From: Campylorhamphus procurvoides
Lineage: Eukaryota > Chordata > Aves > Passeriformes > Dendrocolaptidae
NCBI GenBank assembly: GCA_013396655.1
Contig: WBMV01004890.1
Span: 190,273-254,272, forward strand
Direction of reading: 5' to 3'
Length of the DNA stretch: 64,000 nt
Part shown: positions 12,906 to 23,100 of the stretch, in pieces
Layout of the letters: each line of letters starts with the position of its first letter
How positions within the stretch are numbered: position 1 is the stretch's first letter
Notes under the pieces: generated by a model
Database searches by the model: none
What the model was told of the DNA's origin: nothing
The model's input: only the letters and a program-made list of their open reading frames with translations
Program-made: the position numbers and the translations under genes

Positions 12906-15462
12906 TTTGGCTTCAGGATATTCTCCAATGTGCCCGCAGGTTTGCACACCTTCCAAATATCCAGCACTAATAATGGGTTGTCTTCTGCCCTTGGAGGAAT
13001 TTTTTGCATTTGCTCTCCTGAGAGCAGAGCTACCGCATTGAGATTTATGAACTTTCTGCTGCAAAAAAAACTGGAGCTGATTCAAGATGCTCCTTTGCTA
13101 ACAGAGAAATACTTTGACTGCATTTGCTTAGATTCCTCTTTATTTAGGGTTTCCATGGAAGCCAAGGAATAGAAGTTCAATCTTGGGAAGATTAAACAGG
13201 CCCTGAGATATAATGCAAAACAGCTTATTTTCAACATTCCCCAAAGAACAGAAATGAGAAATTCTTCCACACATACGCCAAAAAATAAGGAGGTTTGTGG
13301 AAATGTTCAAAATAAACTGGGACCCAGCTTTTCGAATGCTGCACGCATTCCTGCTGCAAGCAGCTCCACCAGTGTCCAGCACAGGTCCTCAGGTGAGAAA
13401 GCACATGAACAAGAAGACTGCAGCATGAAGATGCTACAGCTTAAAAACCAGCTTATTCAAGGCAGCTATTGCTATACAACATCCGGAAAGAAGGTTAATT
13501 CAACCACAAGGTCTTGCACAAAGAGGAACAATCACCTCATAAATTCGTATCTCAGCACTTTTTAGAATTAAAAATTGCAAAGATTACTCAGTTCAGCAGC
13601 ATCTTCCATGGTGATGCTCTGGATGCTACTGGAGCTGACAGATCCAACATTTAAAAAATAAAATAAATCCCTTATCTGCAGCTGCTCCAAGCTGAGAAGT
13701 AACTGCTGCTCTGGTGAGAATGGTAAACATTTCCATGCCTCTCTACCCCACGGGTCAGCAGAGTGTCAGTAGCCACAATGACAGGCTGTTGGACACTACA
13801 AATTAATAGCCACAGAATTACTCTGAACTCCATCCCCCAGGTTAAGATTTCATGGTTTTCCAATCTGGTATGAAAATGCCCAAGACCAATGAACTCTACT
13901 CCAAAATGCATCTATTTCACAGCACATTTCTTAAACCACTTTACAATCTGGCACAGGTATATTCAGATAAAGGGTAAAGGGCACTTTTCCCCTGAACTTG
14001 GAGCTAAAATCCTGTCACATGCAGGATTGGCTATGTGGTGTAATAAGGAATCTAAACACAGCTGACCCTCAAGGAAGTTATTTTCAATCTTAACACCATT
14101 ATTGCTTAAATAAAAAGATACGTAAGTCGTAGTCTTTTCTAATCCTTCGTTTATGGTGAGCACCCAATCCCTCAGTGAAAATGTACTTCACAACACATTC
14201 AAGTTTTTATTAACTCCATGGGAAAGCCCCGAGACACTGGGATATTTTTTTTTCTGACTCCTGATTAAAACAGCGGGAGTCCACATGAATTCCTTGGGTT
14301 GGTTTTTCCCCCCCCGAAGAGTTTCACATGCAACATCCCCTCCTCAAAATCTGGAAGAAAACAAGACTCAAAGGGAGAACATTTCACCAGCTGAAAGGCG
14401 CCGGGACCTTGTGCAGGGCGGGATGCACTTCCAGCTGCCAGCCTAAAGGGACGGCTGAGGAGATTAAACACAGAAATGCTTTTCATAAGGCAGGAGGCTT
14501 TGAAGAGGACAGTTCAGCTACTTCATTTCGTAATCTTCACAAAGCGTCGGATTTTAGCCTAAGCAGGTCTTAAAACATGGAGATTTTATTTAAAAAAGGG
14601 GGGGGGAAAAAAAGTAGGAATGTGTTCTGGCCGGGTTCTGTTGATTCAGCAAGGGTTAGACACACACACGCTTATTGATCCCAGAGAGCTCCCTGCTAAG
14701 TTAATTGTCTGGAATTTTAACTGAGCTCTCAGCAAGTTTCAAAATCCATGTTGGCTGGAAGTGGGTGGGGGACCCAGAAAAAAAACAGGCTGCAAAACTG
14801 TGCGAGTCTACCAGTTATAAAAACCCCAGCAATTACTTTCATGAAGGGAAAAGCTGCAGCAGGGAATGGTTTTAACTGGATTTGGGGATTCTGAGTCTGA
14901 CACCGCTATAATTCAATGCTGGGAATCTCATTTGCAAAGCAGTACCATTACCAGGGAGCAGTGTGAATGCTGCTTCACTCCTGCCCACGTTACCGAGGGG
15001 AGGGGATCTCCTGCAAGCTCATGACAGCAATTTCTACACAGAGAATTGTTCCCACCAGCTGTACCTGCCCACGTTACAGCACTGACCTTCTGCTAGTGCA
15101 GGCTAAGGTCAACCTGACTCTGCAGGTTGCTCAGCTGCCTGGGTGTGCATGAGGGCTGCCCATGGCTTGGCACTGCCCACCAAACCCTACCTGCCTCCAG
15201 ACCACATCCAGCAGCAGTTTCTCCAGATGACAAAAGTGCTGCAGGGGTGATTTGGCGCAACCAGACAGGAACAGCCTTTAAACACCTTTAAAACAACACT
15301 ACTTTCAAACAAACCTTTGCATTCCACCATCAAGCCACCCAGCAATGCCATCCTGTACCTGGTGAGGATGTTCCCCACCACCTGTGGTCCTCCAAAGCCT
15401 CTCATCACCCCCACGGTGGCCCCCCAGCCCATCCCGGGGCTGCTGCCCTGGCGCTCACCCAC

Positions 15463-16340
15463 CTGAACTCCCTGCCCTCGCTGTAGCGCCGAGCTGAGGC
15501 CGCACGTTGCGTGGCCGTCTCCAGGAGCAGCTTCTGTGTCAGCCTGCTGGAAGGTGCCGAGTCCCTGCTGGCCTCGGGCTCGGCCTCTTGGTCACACTTC
15601 CACTCCTCGTCCTCGTTCAGAGTCGGCAGATAACCAGGTAGCCCTTTACCTGTCCCAGACCCTGAGCTCGGATCGCTATAAATTTTTGGACTTTCCCCAC
15701 CTGTCCTTGTGTACTCCAAATAAATATCCGACTTAAGGAACAAAGGGTAGGTATTGTCTTCTATCATGCACTGAATCTCCGTTTGGGCCTGGTCAAACAT
15801 GTCGGGGTCAATCTGCAGTTTCATGACACAGTCTTTGATGAAGCTCTTTGTGGCCGGTTTGATCTGCCGGGACACAATGCCATTGTTGTCGAGGATGTAT
15901 TTTTTGTAAATGGCTTTTGCCAGCTTGAGTCTTTTTTCCTCGTTAGACACACAGGGCTCCAGCTTCCTGAAGCCGCTGCAGGCAAACCAGAAGTCCAGCA
16001 GATCTGCACAGTCCTCCTGTTTCAGGAAAGTCCTGAAGAGGTTGATGCCATCTTGATCATCCAGCAAGGAGTGCAGCGACTCGGCCCACTTCAGGTAGGG
16101 TGGAGTTGGTGAAGCACTCCCCTCGGGCTCGTACCCCAAATCCAAATCGGAGCGCCTCGGTGTTGCTGTGGACGTCTCATTTCTAACCACATCACTTTTA
16201 CCGGAGTAGAAACCATGGCTAACTGGCCTTGGATCCGTGGACACGAGTTCCCCTTCCTCACCAGGAACTGGTGGTCTTGGAGCATCTTCAGTGAAGCTTC
16301 CTCCGAGGTCCAAGGGGAAGCCTTTCCCCTGGATATTCAT
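15463..16340 (-). CDS. AXIN1: AXIN1, first coding exon (tankyrase-binding N-terminus and RGS domain)
   Basis: Axin-1 is the cytoplasmic scaffold of the beta-catenin destruction complex, binding APC, GSK3, CK1 and beta-catenin to restrain Wnt signalling. This exon encodes residues 1-292 plus two bases of an Arg codon. Visible in order: MNIQ start (ATG 16338-16340), a first tankyrase-binding segment at about 20-31 (RPPVPGEEG), a second at about 63-75 ([12 protein letters not shown]), then the RGS domain at about 82-212, which in axin binds APC SAMP repeats, and the Ser/Gly-rich linker ending RRYSEGREF. It is close to human AXIN1 throughout. The start is chosen by homology: an in-frame upstream Met in the 5'UTR is not conserved. 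GSK3-, beta-catenin-binding and DIX regions are encoded by exons outside the window. Donor is CAG/GTGGGT at 15463/15462. Confidence 0.97.
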
Positions 16341-16434
16341 TTTTCTGGTCCTTGCTTGCACAGGAACAGCAGGGGATGAGCTCAAATCTCAAATCACCAA
16401 TATGTGTAGCTCCAAGGTAAACAGGTTTGTTCGG
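16341..16434 (-). other. AXIN1: AXIN1 5'UTR part of the first coding exon, with splice acceptor
   Basis: Upstream of the ATG the minus strand runs 94 bases to a strong acceptor: a T-rich tract (TTTTTTTCTCATCTGTTTCAG, here split as tract plus CAG at 16437-16435) followed by CCGAAC. This implies at least one non-coding upstream exon, as in mammalian AXIN1. The exon therefore spans 15463-16434. Confidence 0.85.
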
Positions 16435-17590
16435 CTGAAACAGATGAGAAAAAAATAAGCGAGTATCACTGGAAATAAACACTCTAAGATAACAAACCAC
16501 TGGCTTTGCTCTGCACCATTGCTATACTAACACTTCTTTTTCACTACAATCAATGGCAAAGCTCTTGGTGACTTCTGAGGTGCAGAACTGGACTCAAACC
16601 AGCCACAGGCTAAAAATGACAGTTACAGAACATCCAAAACTTCACATCCAGAATTCAGCATCAATGATACAGCTGATGCTCCTCTAAAACAGAATCCAAT
16701 TTCCCAACACCAGTGGTTTTCCGTGACCCTGGGATGTGGCAGTCCCCACATCCAAGAGATCCATACTCAGGTACCACGGGACACATGTCCTTTTCTGCAC
16801 TGCCACCAAATCCTCTACACAGGTCATGCACCAGGTCACACTACAGCAACATGTTTCTATCTGGGAAACTCTCATCCTCGAACAGGAATTTAAGCTTTGC
16901 GAAAATTATTTTGAAAGGATATCCAGTGAGTCCTGAAAGCGGGACTGCACCTTAATCAAACACAGGTGGCTTTCGTAGGCTCAAGTGACATACCAGCGCC
17001 ACATTCCTCACAAATCTCTGCGTTTCAGAAACACGCCGCGTCGCCTCGTCTAGCTCTAGGGGAATCCAGATGCCTCGCTGACCCTAATATTTTGGGCATC
17101 TGGACTGCATTCTTGCTTCAGATGGGCATGTTAGCACAGGAGCTCACTTCTGGCACTGCTTTTTGTAGGCAAGCCATAGAGAAAAGGTTCATTTATGCTC
17201 ACAAAATTGCACACTACGAGCCTGGGAAAATTTCAGGCCATCAAAGCAAGATGAGAAAACCACCTTGAGAAGGAAACCTGATCAAGTATGACGTTTTTAA
17301 AGAAGAGCAAGGAGTCAATATGGAGGATGGGAGGTGTGGGGAAGGAAAGGCAATCCCTGGGTTGCTGCTTCTGCCTCTCCACAAGGTAACTTCATCATTT
17401 AAACCCAGTAGCAAAAGCCTTGTTTTACAGAACAGCCGAAACCCCAAGTGCTGCAGAGCACCAGCTACCTGACAAATTACTCCTCGCGCTGGATTAACTC
17501 AATTGCATGTGAAAACACACCAGGAAAGACACATTTTTAGCTCGCCCTCGCTCTCAAAGCTCACCCCACCTCAAGGAGCACGTCTTTAGG
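16435..17590 (-). other. AXIN1: AXIN1 5' intron (no other feature seen)
   Basis: Sequence between the acceptor of the first coding exon and the CpG-rich block. I see no repeat, conserved frame or RNA gene in it. Whether the intron ends at the CpG block near 17600 or extends to a more distant promoter near 31 kb cannot be decided from sequence alone. Confidence 0.6.
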
Positions 17591-18300
17591 ATGCCACACC
17601 ATTTGCCCCCCCTGTTCTCATCGCGGCCGGACCGAGAAGGGACACCGAAGCCGTGCCGGTGCTTCCAGCCCACCTGTCCGCCGTGGCCGGGCCCCGCGGG
17701 GAGCACAGCGAGGAGCCCGCGCCGCTCCAGCCCCGGCCCGAGCCCCGCAGCGCCAAACCCCGCCGGGGCTCCGCGGGACGGGCCGGGCTGCGGCGATCNN
17801 NNNNNNNNNNNNNNNNNNNNNNNNNNNNNNNNNNNNNNNNNNNNNNNNNNNNNNNNNNNNNNNNNNNNNNNNNNNNNNNNNNNNNNNNNNNNNNNNNNNN
17901 NNNNNNNNNNNNNNNNNNNNNNNNNNNNNNNNNNNNNNNNNNNNNNNNNNNNNNNNNNNNNNNNNNNNNNNNNNNNNNNNNNNNNNNNNNNNNNNNNNNN
18001 NNNNNNNNNNNNNNNNNNNNNNNNNNNNNNNNNNNNNNNNNNNNNNNNNNNNNNNNNNNNNNNNNNNNNNNNNNNNNNNNNNNNNNNNNNNNNNNNNNNN
18101 NNNNNNNNNNNNNNNNNNNNNNNNNNNNNNNNNNNNNNNNNNNNNNNNNNNNNNNNNNNNNNNNNNNNNNNNNNNNNNNGGGGCGGAGCGGGCCCGGCAC
18201 GGCCCGGCACGGCCCCCGGACACGCGGGGGGCTGCGGGACCGCGGGGGGCAGCGCGGAGAGCCCGGCTCCGGGAGGCCTCGGGCCCCGGGAGCGCTGCAC
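17590..18300 (-). promoter_or_regulatory. AXIN1: CpG island, candidate AXIN1 promoter and non-coding exon 1
   Basis: Both flanks of the assembly gap are very GC- and CpG-rich (17600-17798 and 18180-18300). On the minus strand a plausible donor (GACAG/GTGGGC) lies near 17676-17680, about 1.2 kb upstream of the AXIN1 exon acceptor. Location and composition fit the housekeeping-type promoter of AXIN1. The transcription start is probably inside or near the gap. Long open frames across this island are products of GC richness and the run of Ns and are not proteins. Confidence 0.5.
17799..18179. other. Assembly gap, 381 Ns
   Basis: A run of N inside a CpG island. Extreme GC content is the usual cause of such dropouts in bird assemblies. 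Confidence 0.99.
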
Positions 18301-18600
18301 GTGGCCGAGGGTCCGGACAGGGGCCCCGGAGGGTCCCGGCACATGGCCGAGGGTCCAGGATGGGACCCCAGACAGTCCCAGCACATGGCCGAGGGTCTGA
18401 ACAGGATCCCGGCACATGGCCGAGGGTCCTGGATGGGACCCCAGACAGTCCCAGCACATGGCCGAGGGTCTGAACAGGATCCCGGCACATGGCCGAGGGT
18501 CCTGGATGGGACCCCAGACAGCCCCAGCACACGGCCGAGGGTCTGGACAGGATTCCCGGAGGGTCCCAGCACATGGCCGAGGGTCTGGGCTGGGCGCTGG
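18298..18600. repeat. GC-rich minisatellite with alternating 42- and 31-base units
   Basis: The word CACATGGCCGAGGGTC (with CACGTGG and CACACGG variants) begins units at 18298, 18340, 18382, 18413, 18455, 18486, 18528 and 18570, giving spacings of 42, 42, 31, 42, 31, 42 and 42. The 31-base unit is a deleted version of the 42-base one, and 31+42 pairs have duplicated as a 73-base dimer. Open frames through it on both strands are artefacts of repetition. Confidence 0.93.
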
Positions 18601-19429
18601 GGACCCGCAGAGCTCTGGGCTGGCACCCCAAGGGCTGAGCAGCTCCAGGGCTGCTCCTGGCCCTGGCCGAGTGGGCCCGCAGAACAACCACAAGCATCCT
18701 GGGCAGGGGGGCACATTTTGGAGACTTCCAGCGCCTGGCCGAGGGGCTCAGCCCGGTGCTCTGTCCATGTGGCACAGCTGAGCTCTGCCCAGTTTGGACC
18801 ACACACATGGGCCTGGGGATGGAGGAGCGTGGTGCCCGGTCCACCAGCCACTCTTGCCTCCACCAACAACTACAGCTGGTTTGGAACCTCCAAAGTGTGT
18901 CCTGCTTTCTCTGCGGCACAGAGAAAAGAGGGACTGCCCAAGGGGTGGCCCTGCATGGACTGGAATGGGTCACACAGTGTGGAGATGCCCCTCACAGCTG
19001 TGGGGAGCGTGTCCCACCCTGAGGTGGCTGGTTTTGGGGAGCAGGGTGCCCCGGAGTGACGGGAGACACTGTGGGGAGAAGAAGGGGATTACCAGATGCA
19101 GAGATCAAATGAGAGTAGGGTGACAGGGAAGTGCAAAGCCTGTTCCGTCCCTGGAAAGCAGGGATAGACTCCGAGGCAGGCAGACCCTCGGTACCACCTC
19201 AAAAGATGAACATGCAAACAAGCCACAAGACAATCGTTTAAAAATCAGAAATTACTCAGAAATCCACCCTGGGCAGTGGCATTCCCCATCCCACCCCGGC
19301 ACAGAGCCCAGCAGTACGATGTGGCTCCTTACGCTCTTTCATGTGAACGATGCTCGGAGCTGATTTACATGTAGCAGTGCAATACTGATCTCAGGCGTAA
19401 TAATAGAAAAGCTGATGTGGGATTCAGCT
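18601..19429. other. Intergenic, nothing recognised
   Basis: GC-rich single-copy DNA falling to moderate GC by 19200. One further GGCCGAGGGG word near 18738 may be an outlying relic of the adjacent minisatellite. I see no exon, RNA gene or repeat family. Confidence 0.5.
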
Positions 19430-20110
19430 GGTAAAGAATTAAAGGATGGGAATATAATTAATGCAATCAGCCTAGTTTCCAGAAAATAGCTCTTGTCAAA
19501 CTCTGATGTCATCCTTTGAAGAGATTACAAGTTTGGCCGATAAAGGTTACGGCATAGAAATAATAGACCTGGGCTCTGTTCAGGCATGTGACTTAATCCA
19601 TATACTATTCTGATTAAAAATTAGCACAATACAACATCAAGAGGGACACCTTAAAGGGGCTGGGAGCTGGCAAACCGACAGCCATCAATGGGGAATCCCT
19701 GCAGAATGGGAGTGCGCTCAGTGGGTGTCCGGGCTTGGATGGGAAGCCCAGTGCTATTCAGCATCTCCATCAATGGTCTAGAAATAGATTAAAAAGCCCT
19801 GCTGAGAAAAACGCCGGGGTGAGGGAAATGAGAGGGGCAGGAGACACGGACGAGGTCAAGGCAGCTGTAGAAAACTTCACAAGCTGAGTCCCCGGCAAAT
19901 AAAACATGGTTGAATGTGAGCAGCTGTGAAAGAGTCTGTCCGCTGAGCACAGGGCCCTTCTGCTGGAAACTCGGGACCTGGCAAGGGCGGATGGGGGGAG
20001 TTCAGGAGGCAGGAGCAGCAGGCTCCCCACGGGGGATGTCTGCCTGAGACAGGGCCGGGTGCTACAGCAGAAGGATTCCAGCATCTGTGTCTTGGAAAGA
20101 ATGCTGAGAA
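19430..20110 (+). mobile_element. Ancient CR1/L3-type LINE remnant (reverse-transcriptase region)
   Basis: The plus strand follows the order of words known from the 3' half of ORF2 in old amniote CR1/L3 elements. CTTGTCAAACTCTG leads into GATTACAAGTTTGGCCGATAAAGG, then a GACTTAATCC-type block, ATTCTGATTAAAAA, an ATCAATGGGGAATC block, and the degraded GTGCTATTCAGCATCTCCATC that corresponds to a conserved RT motif. It is full of stops and indels. It is much more diverged than the other CR1 copies in the window, so it probably predates bird radiation. Confidence 0.7.
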
Positions 20111-23100
20111 ACGAGGAGAAGGTGGAGGAGAGTGAACAGTGAGCCCTGCTTTGCAGCGGGGTGGCTGAGGCTGCAGCCTCCCCAGCAAGTTCAAAGGAGC
20201 CCTGGAGACACCTCCATTATAGCGCTTCAGTCACTTCATGGGTGAGAGACCATCAGGTATTAGAGAGCTTTTCATCTCCCAGAGAACGGCCCAGCGAGAT
20301 CCATGGCCCGAACTGACTTCACGTGGGAAACCAGAGGCAGATTTCTCTGTGGCAAGGGGTAAGATGAGGGTGTGGGTGATGAGTTTGGGTGCACCAGGAT
20401 GCAGGTGGCTGAAGGGCTGGGCTTGACGTGCCCCACCTCAGGCTGCCATCCTTCCCTGCAACCTCTCCTTACTGCTCCTTGGATTGGGCTGGACCTGGGG
20501 AGGTGAGAGGAGTGCCTGGGGCATCTCTTGCACCACCCAGCTCAGGAGGCACAGCCCAGGGTGAGCAACCAGCACTCATCCCACCCACAGGCACACCAGG
20601 GAGGCAGGGGGGCTCCAGACCAGCCAGCAGCTCCATTCCAGCAGCACAGCTCCCAGAGAAAGCAGAGCCACTGCTGCCCTGCTCCAGCAAAAGCAGCCGG
20701 GCAGCTGCCCCTCTGTAGGCTGGAAAAGATGTATTCCTGCAGGATGATGCCACTCCTTCCTGGTGCCTCACCATTTTCTGGTGCTCTAGCAGGGCTGCTT
20801 GGGGCTGAGAGAGCCACAGGCTGGCTCCCTCTGGAGTCCTTTCCCTGTCTTTTTCATATAAGTTTTCCCATTCCAAGGAGCCTGGCAGAGCACAGGGACC
20901 AACAACAGTTACTTCCAGATTTACCTAAGGACATCAAACAGGTTAGAAACTAAACTGAGCGTCCCTGGCTGTGTGGGAGAGGAATCAGCCTGCGTGATCT
21001 TTCCACAAAGGGCAGAGGCCAGTGAACCAAACCTGGCCATTTCTCTCTGCTTCATCAGCTGATCCTGTGGCCCTGCCTTAAGCCTTCCCAGAACTGCCAC
21101 AGCCCAGATGGCAGCAGTGTTTTAGGGCACCCCTGGTGTCACCCTGCAGCTGAGGCTGGCCCTGTGGGAATGACCCTGGGATGCTGTACACTTCCTTTGT
21201 GCCTGGAAGATCCAGCAAATGCTGGAGGCAGAGGAACTGCTCTCACCCTTTGGTCTGAAGGGTCTGGGCTGCATCCAGGCAGAGCCTCCCTGCAAAGGGG
21301 TGTTCTCTGTAGCACTGTTAGCTCCCTGCCAGGTTGGCTTGGGAGTCACAAGCCTTCCAGAATTTCAGAGACCATGAGTGCTTGGATGAGCTTCAGCACT
21401 GACAATAGTTGTCCCAAATGCATTCTCCCCTTTCTAGTGACTCACAGACTCCCCCAAAGCAAGGTGGGCCTGACCCAGTGCTGAGGTGTGGCCAGTGATG
21501 GGCCGTCAGCACCCTTCGTACCCTTCCAAGGGCAGGGATATGTGTGGGTGCGAGCCGGTGTCCCTCCAGCACGGGTGGATTTGGGATGGAGTGCACTAGA
21601 GGGTGCTGTTCAACCTTTGGCTGCCATTTAAGAGGCTCCTGCAAGGTCGTAAGTGGTGCCGAAATTCGGTGGTTTTCTGTTCAAAAACCTTTTTGGAGCT
21701 GGAGAATAAATAGAAATAGCCTGAAGTATGAGGTCCTACACTGATTGCACGCAGGGGCATCTCAGCTCAGAGGGACACATATCACCTCCCACCTTGGGCT
21801 GGGAGCATCTGAGACAGGAGCTGGGGTTTGCCTACAGGAGCAGCAATAGCCAAAGGGGCTGCCAAGAAAAGAATATCCCAGGCTGGAAGAGGAGGCTGAC
21901 AGCTCTCTCTTGTGCTGCTGGCAAGATGATGCTTGCAGGACAGGAGGAAGAAAATGTGTTAGCAGCCATGGTAAAAGTGTTGGTGTTGTGGTGCCAGGAA
22001 CCAAGGGCATCCTGAAGGGCTCAGCTGGGATGAGACACCCACAGCTCAATGGCACTGCTGCCAAGAGGATGAGCAAGTAGAGCCACAGGACATGGCTGGC
22101 AGGAGAACAAAGCAGAGAGGTGCCCATGGGTACATCTGGGCTGGGAGCTGGAAGACAGCTCCTGCCTCTCCAGGAGGGATGGATGGAGCCCATCCCTGCG
22201 TGGGCAGTGAGGATGCCCACAGACAGCCATGCCAGGGGCTGAGGGAAAGAGGAAAGTGGGTGATGCTGATTTCAACCATCACAGCACCCCTTCTTGCAGC
22301 ATCTAAAGGTATCTTCCCACCCAGGCTATGTCAGGTCCCCACAGCATCCATGGAGCAGCAGGAGCAGCTGCCCAAGTCCCTGTGGTGCAGGTCCCCCAGG
22401 CAGCCTGAGTGTGCCTCCCTTTTTGGATTCCCCATCTCAAAAACACGCCCAAATTTCTCAGTTTGCTTTGGATCTGCTTCTAGTGCTGGGCAAAAAGGAA
22501 GAAGCACTGTTTGGACACCAAGTTTATGCCTTTTTTGCTCAGACCCTGCTCTTTCATAAAGCCCTCGCTGAATCCTGCTATTCCAGGCAGTGGAAAGACT
22601 GCAGGGCTTGGCTGCTCTGGGTGCTCAGATCCCTGACCTCCAGAAAAAATCATCTTAGTTTCCCAGTTCACTCCTGTTCCCATGTGGATGCTTGCTTGCA
22701 AATCCCTAGCATGTGCTGGGGGTCCCTGCTCCTCCCCTCCAGGTCCAGGGCTGGAGCAGGTGGATGGAGCAGAGGCTGTACTGCTCACATCAAAAATAAC
22801 AAAAACTCCAGCCCTTGGCTGGGGTGGCCTCCTTCCAGGCACGTAAGGGCAGGAGGGCCTGGACCAGTTAAGGCAGCAGTCTGAAGTGTTTTTTGCAGCC
22901 ACCAGCATTTTTCTGTGGTGGTGCAGATGTCCAAATAGCAGAGGGAAGCCCCTGCATGTAACCCTGAGCCCCTGCAGTGTCCCAGCATCCTGGCCTGTTC
23001 TGTCCAGGGGCTCATTCTGCCTTCAGCTCTGGAAGCATTGGTGTTTTTCCTTGTGCCTACCCTGGCATCAGCCTTCTTCCCTCAGCTCTGCTTTGACTTT

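Larger units (their letters stand above)
1..15462 (-). other. AXIN1: AXIN1 intron following first coding exon (partial)
   Basis: This stretch lies directly 3' (on the minus strand) of the AXIN1 first coding exon and is entered through a good splice donor (CAG/GTGGGT) at 15463/15462. The next coding exon should begin with the third base of an Arg codon; I do not see it here, so it lies before position 1. The sequence is mostly AT-rich with scattered TTAATTAA-like blocks (for example about 1690-2700, 9420-9980 and 10800-11130) that resemble slowly evolving intronic DNA. It holds one clear CR1 fragment (7783-7945), a weaker one (about 10645-10740) and a CpG-retaining island near 12668-12905. Open frames here (the longest 182 codons, minus strand near 6556-7104) show no recognisable protein and look like chance. 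Confidence 0.85.

Noticed and set aside
17554..19059. Very long open frames on both strands (up to 468 codons) around the 381-base gap
   Set aside because: They run through Ns counted as open codons and through the 42/31-base minisatellite and CpG island. Several frames are open at once and none shows a domain.
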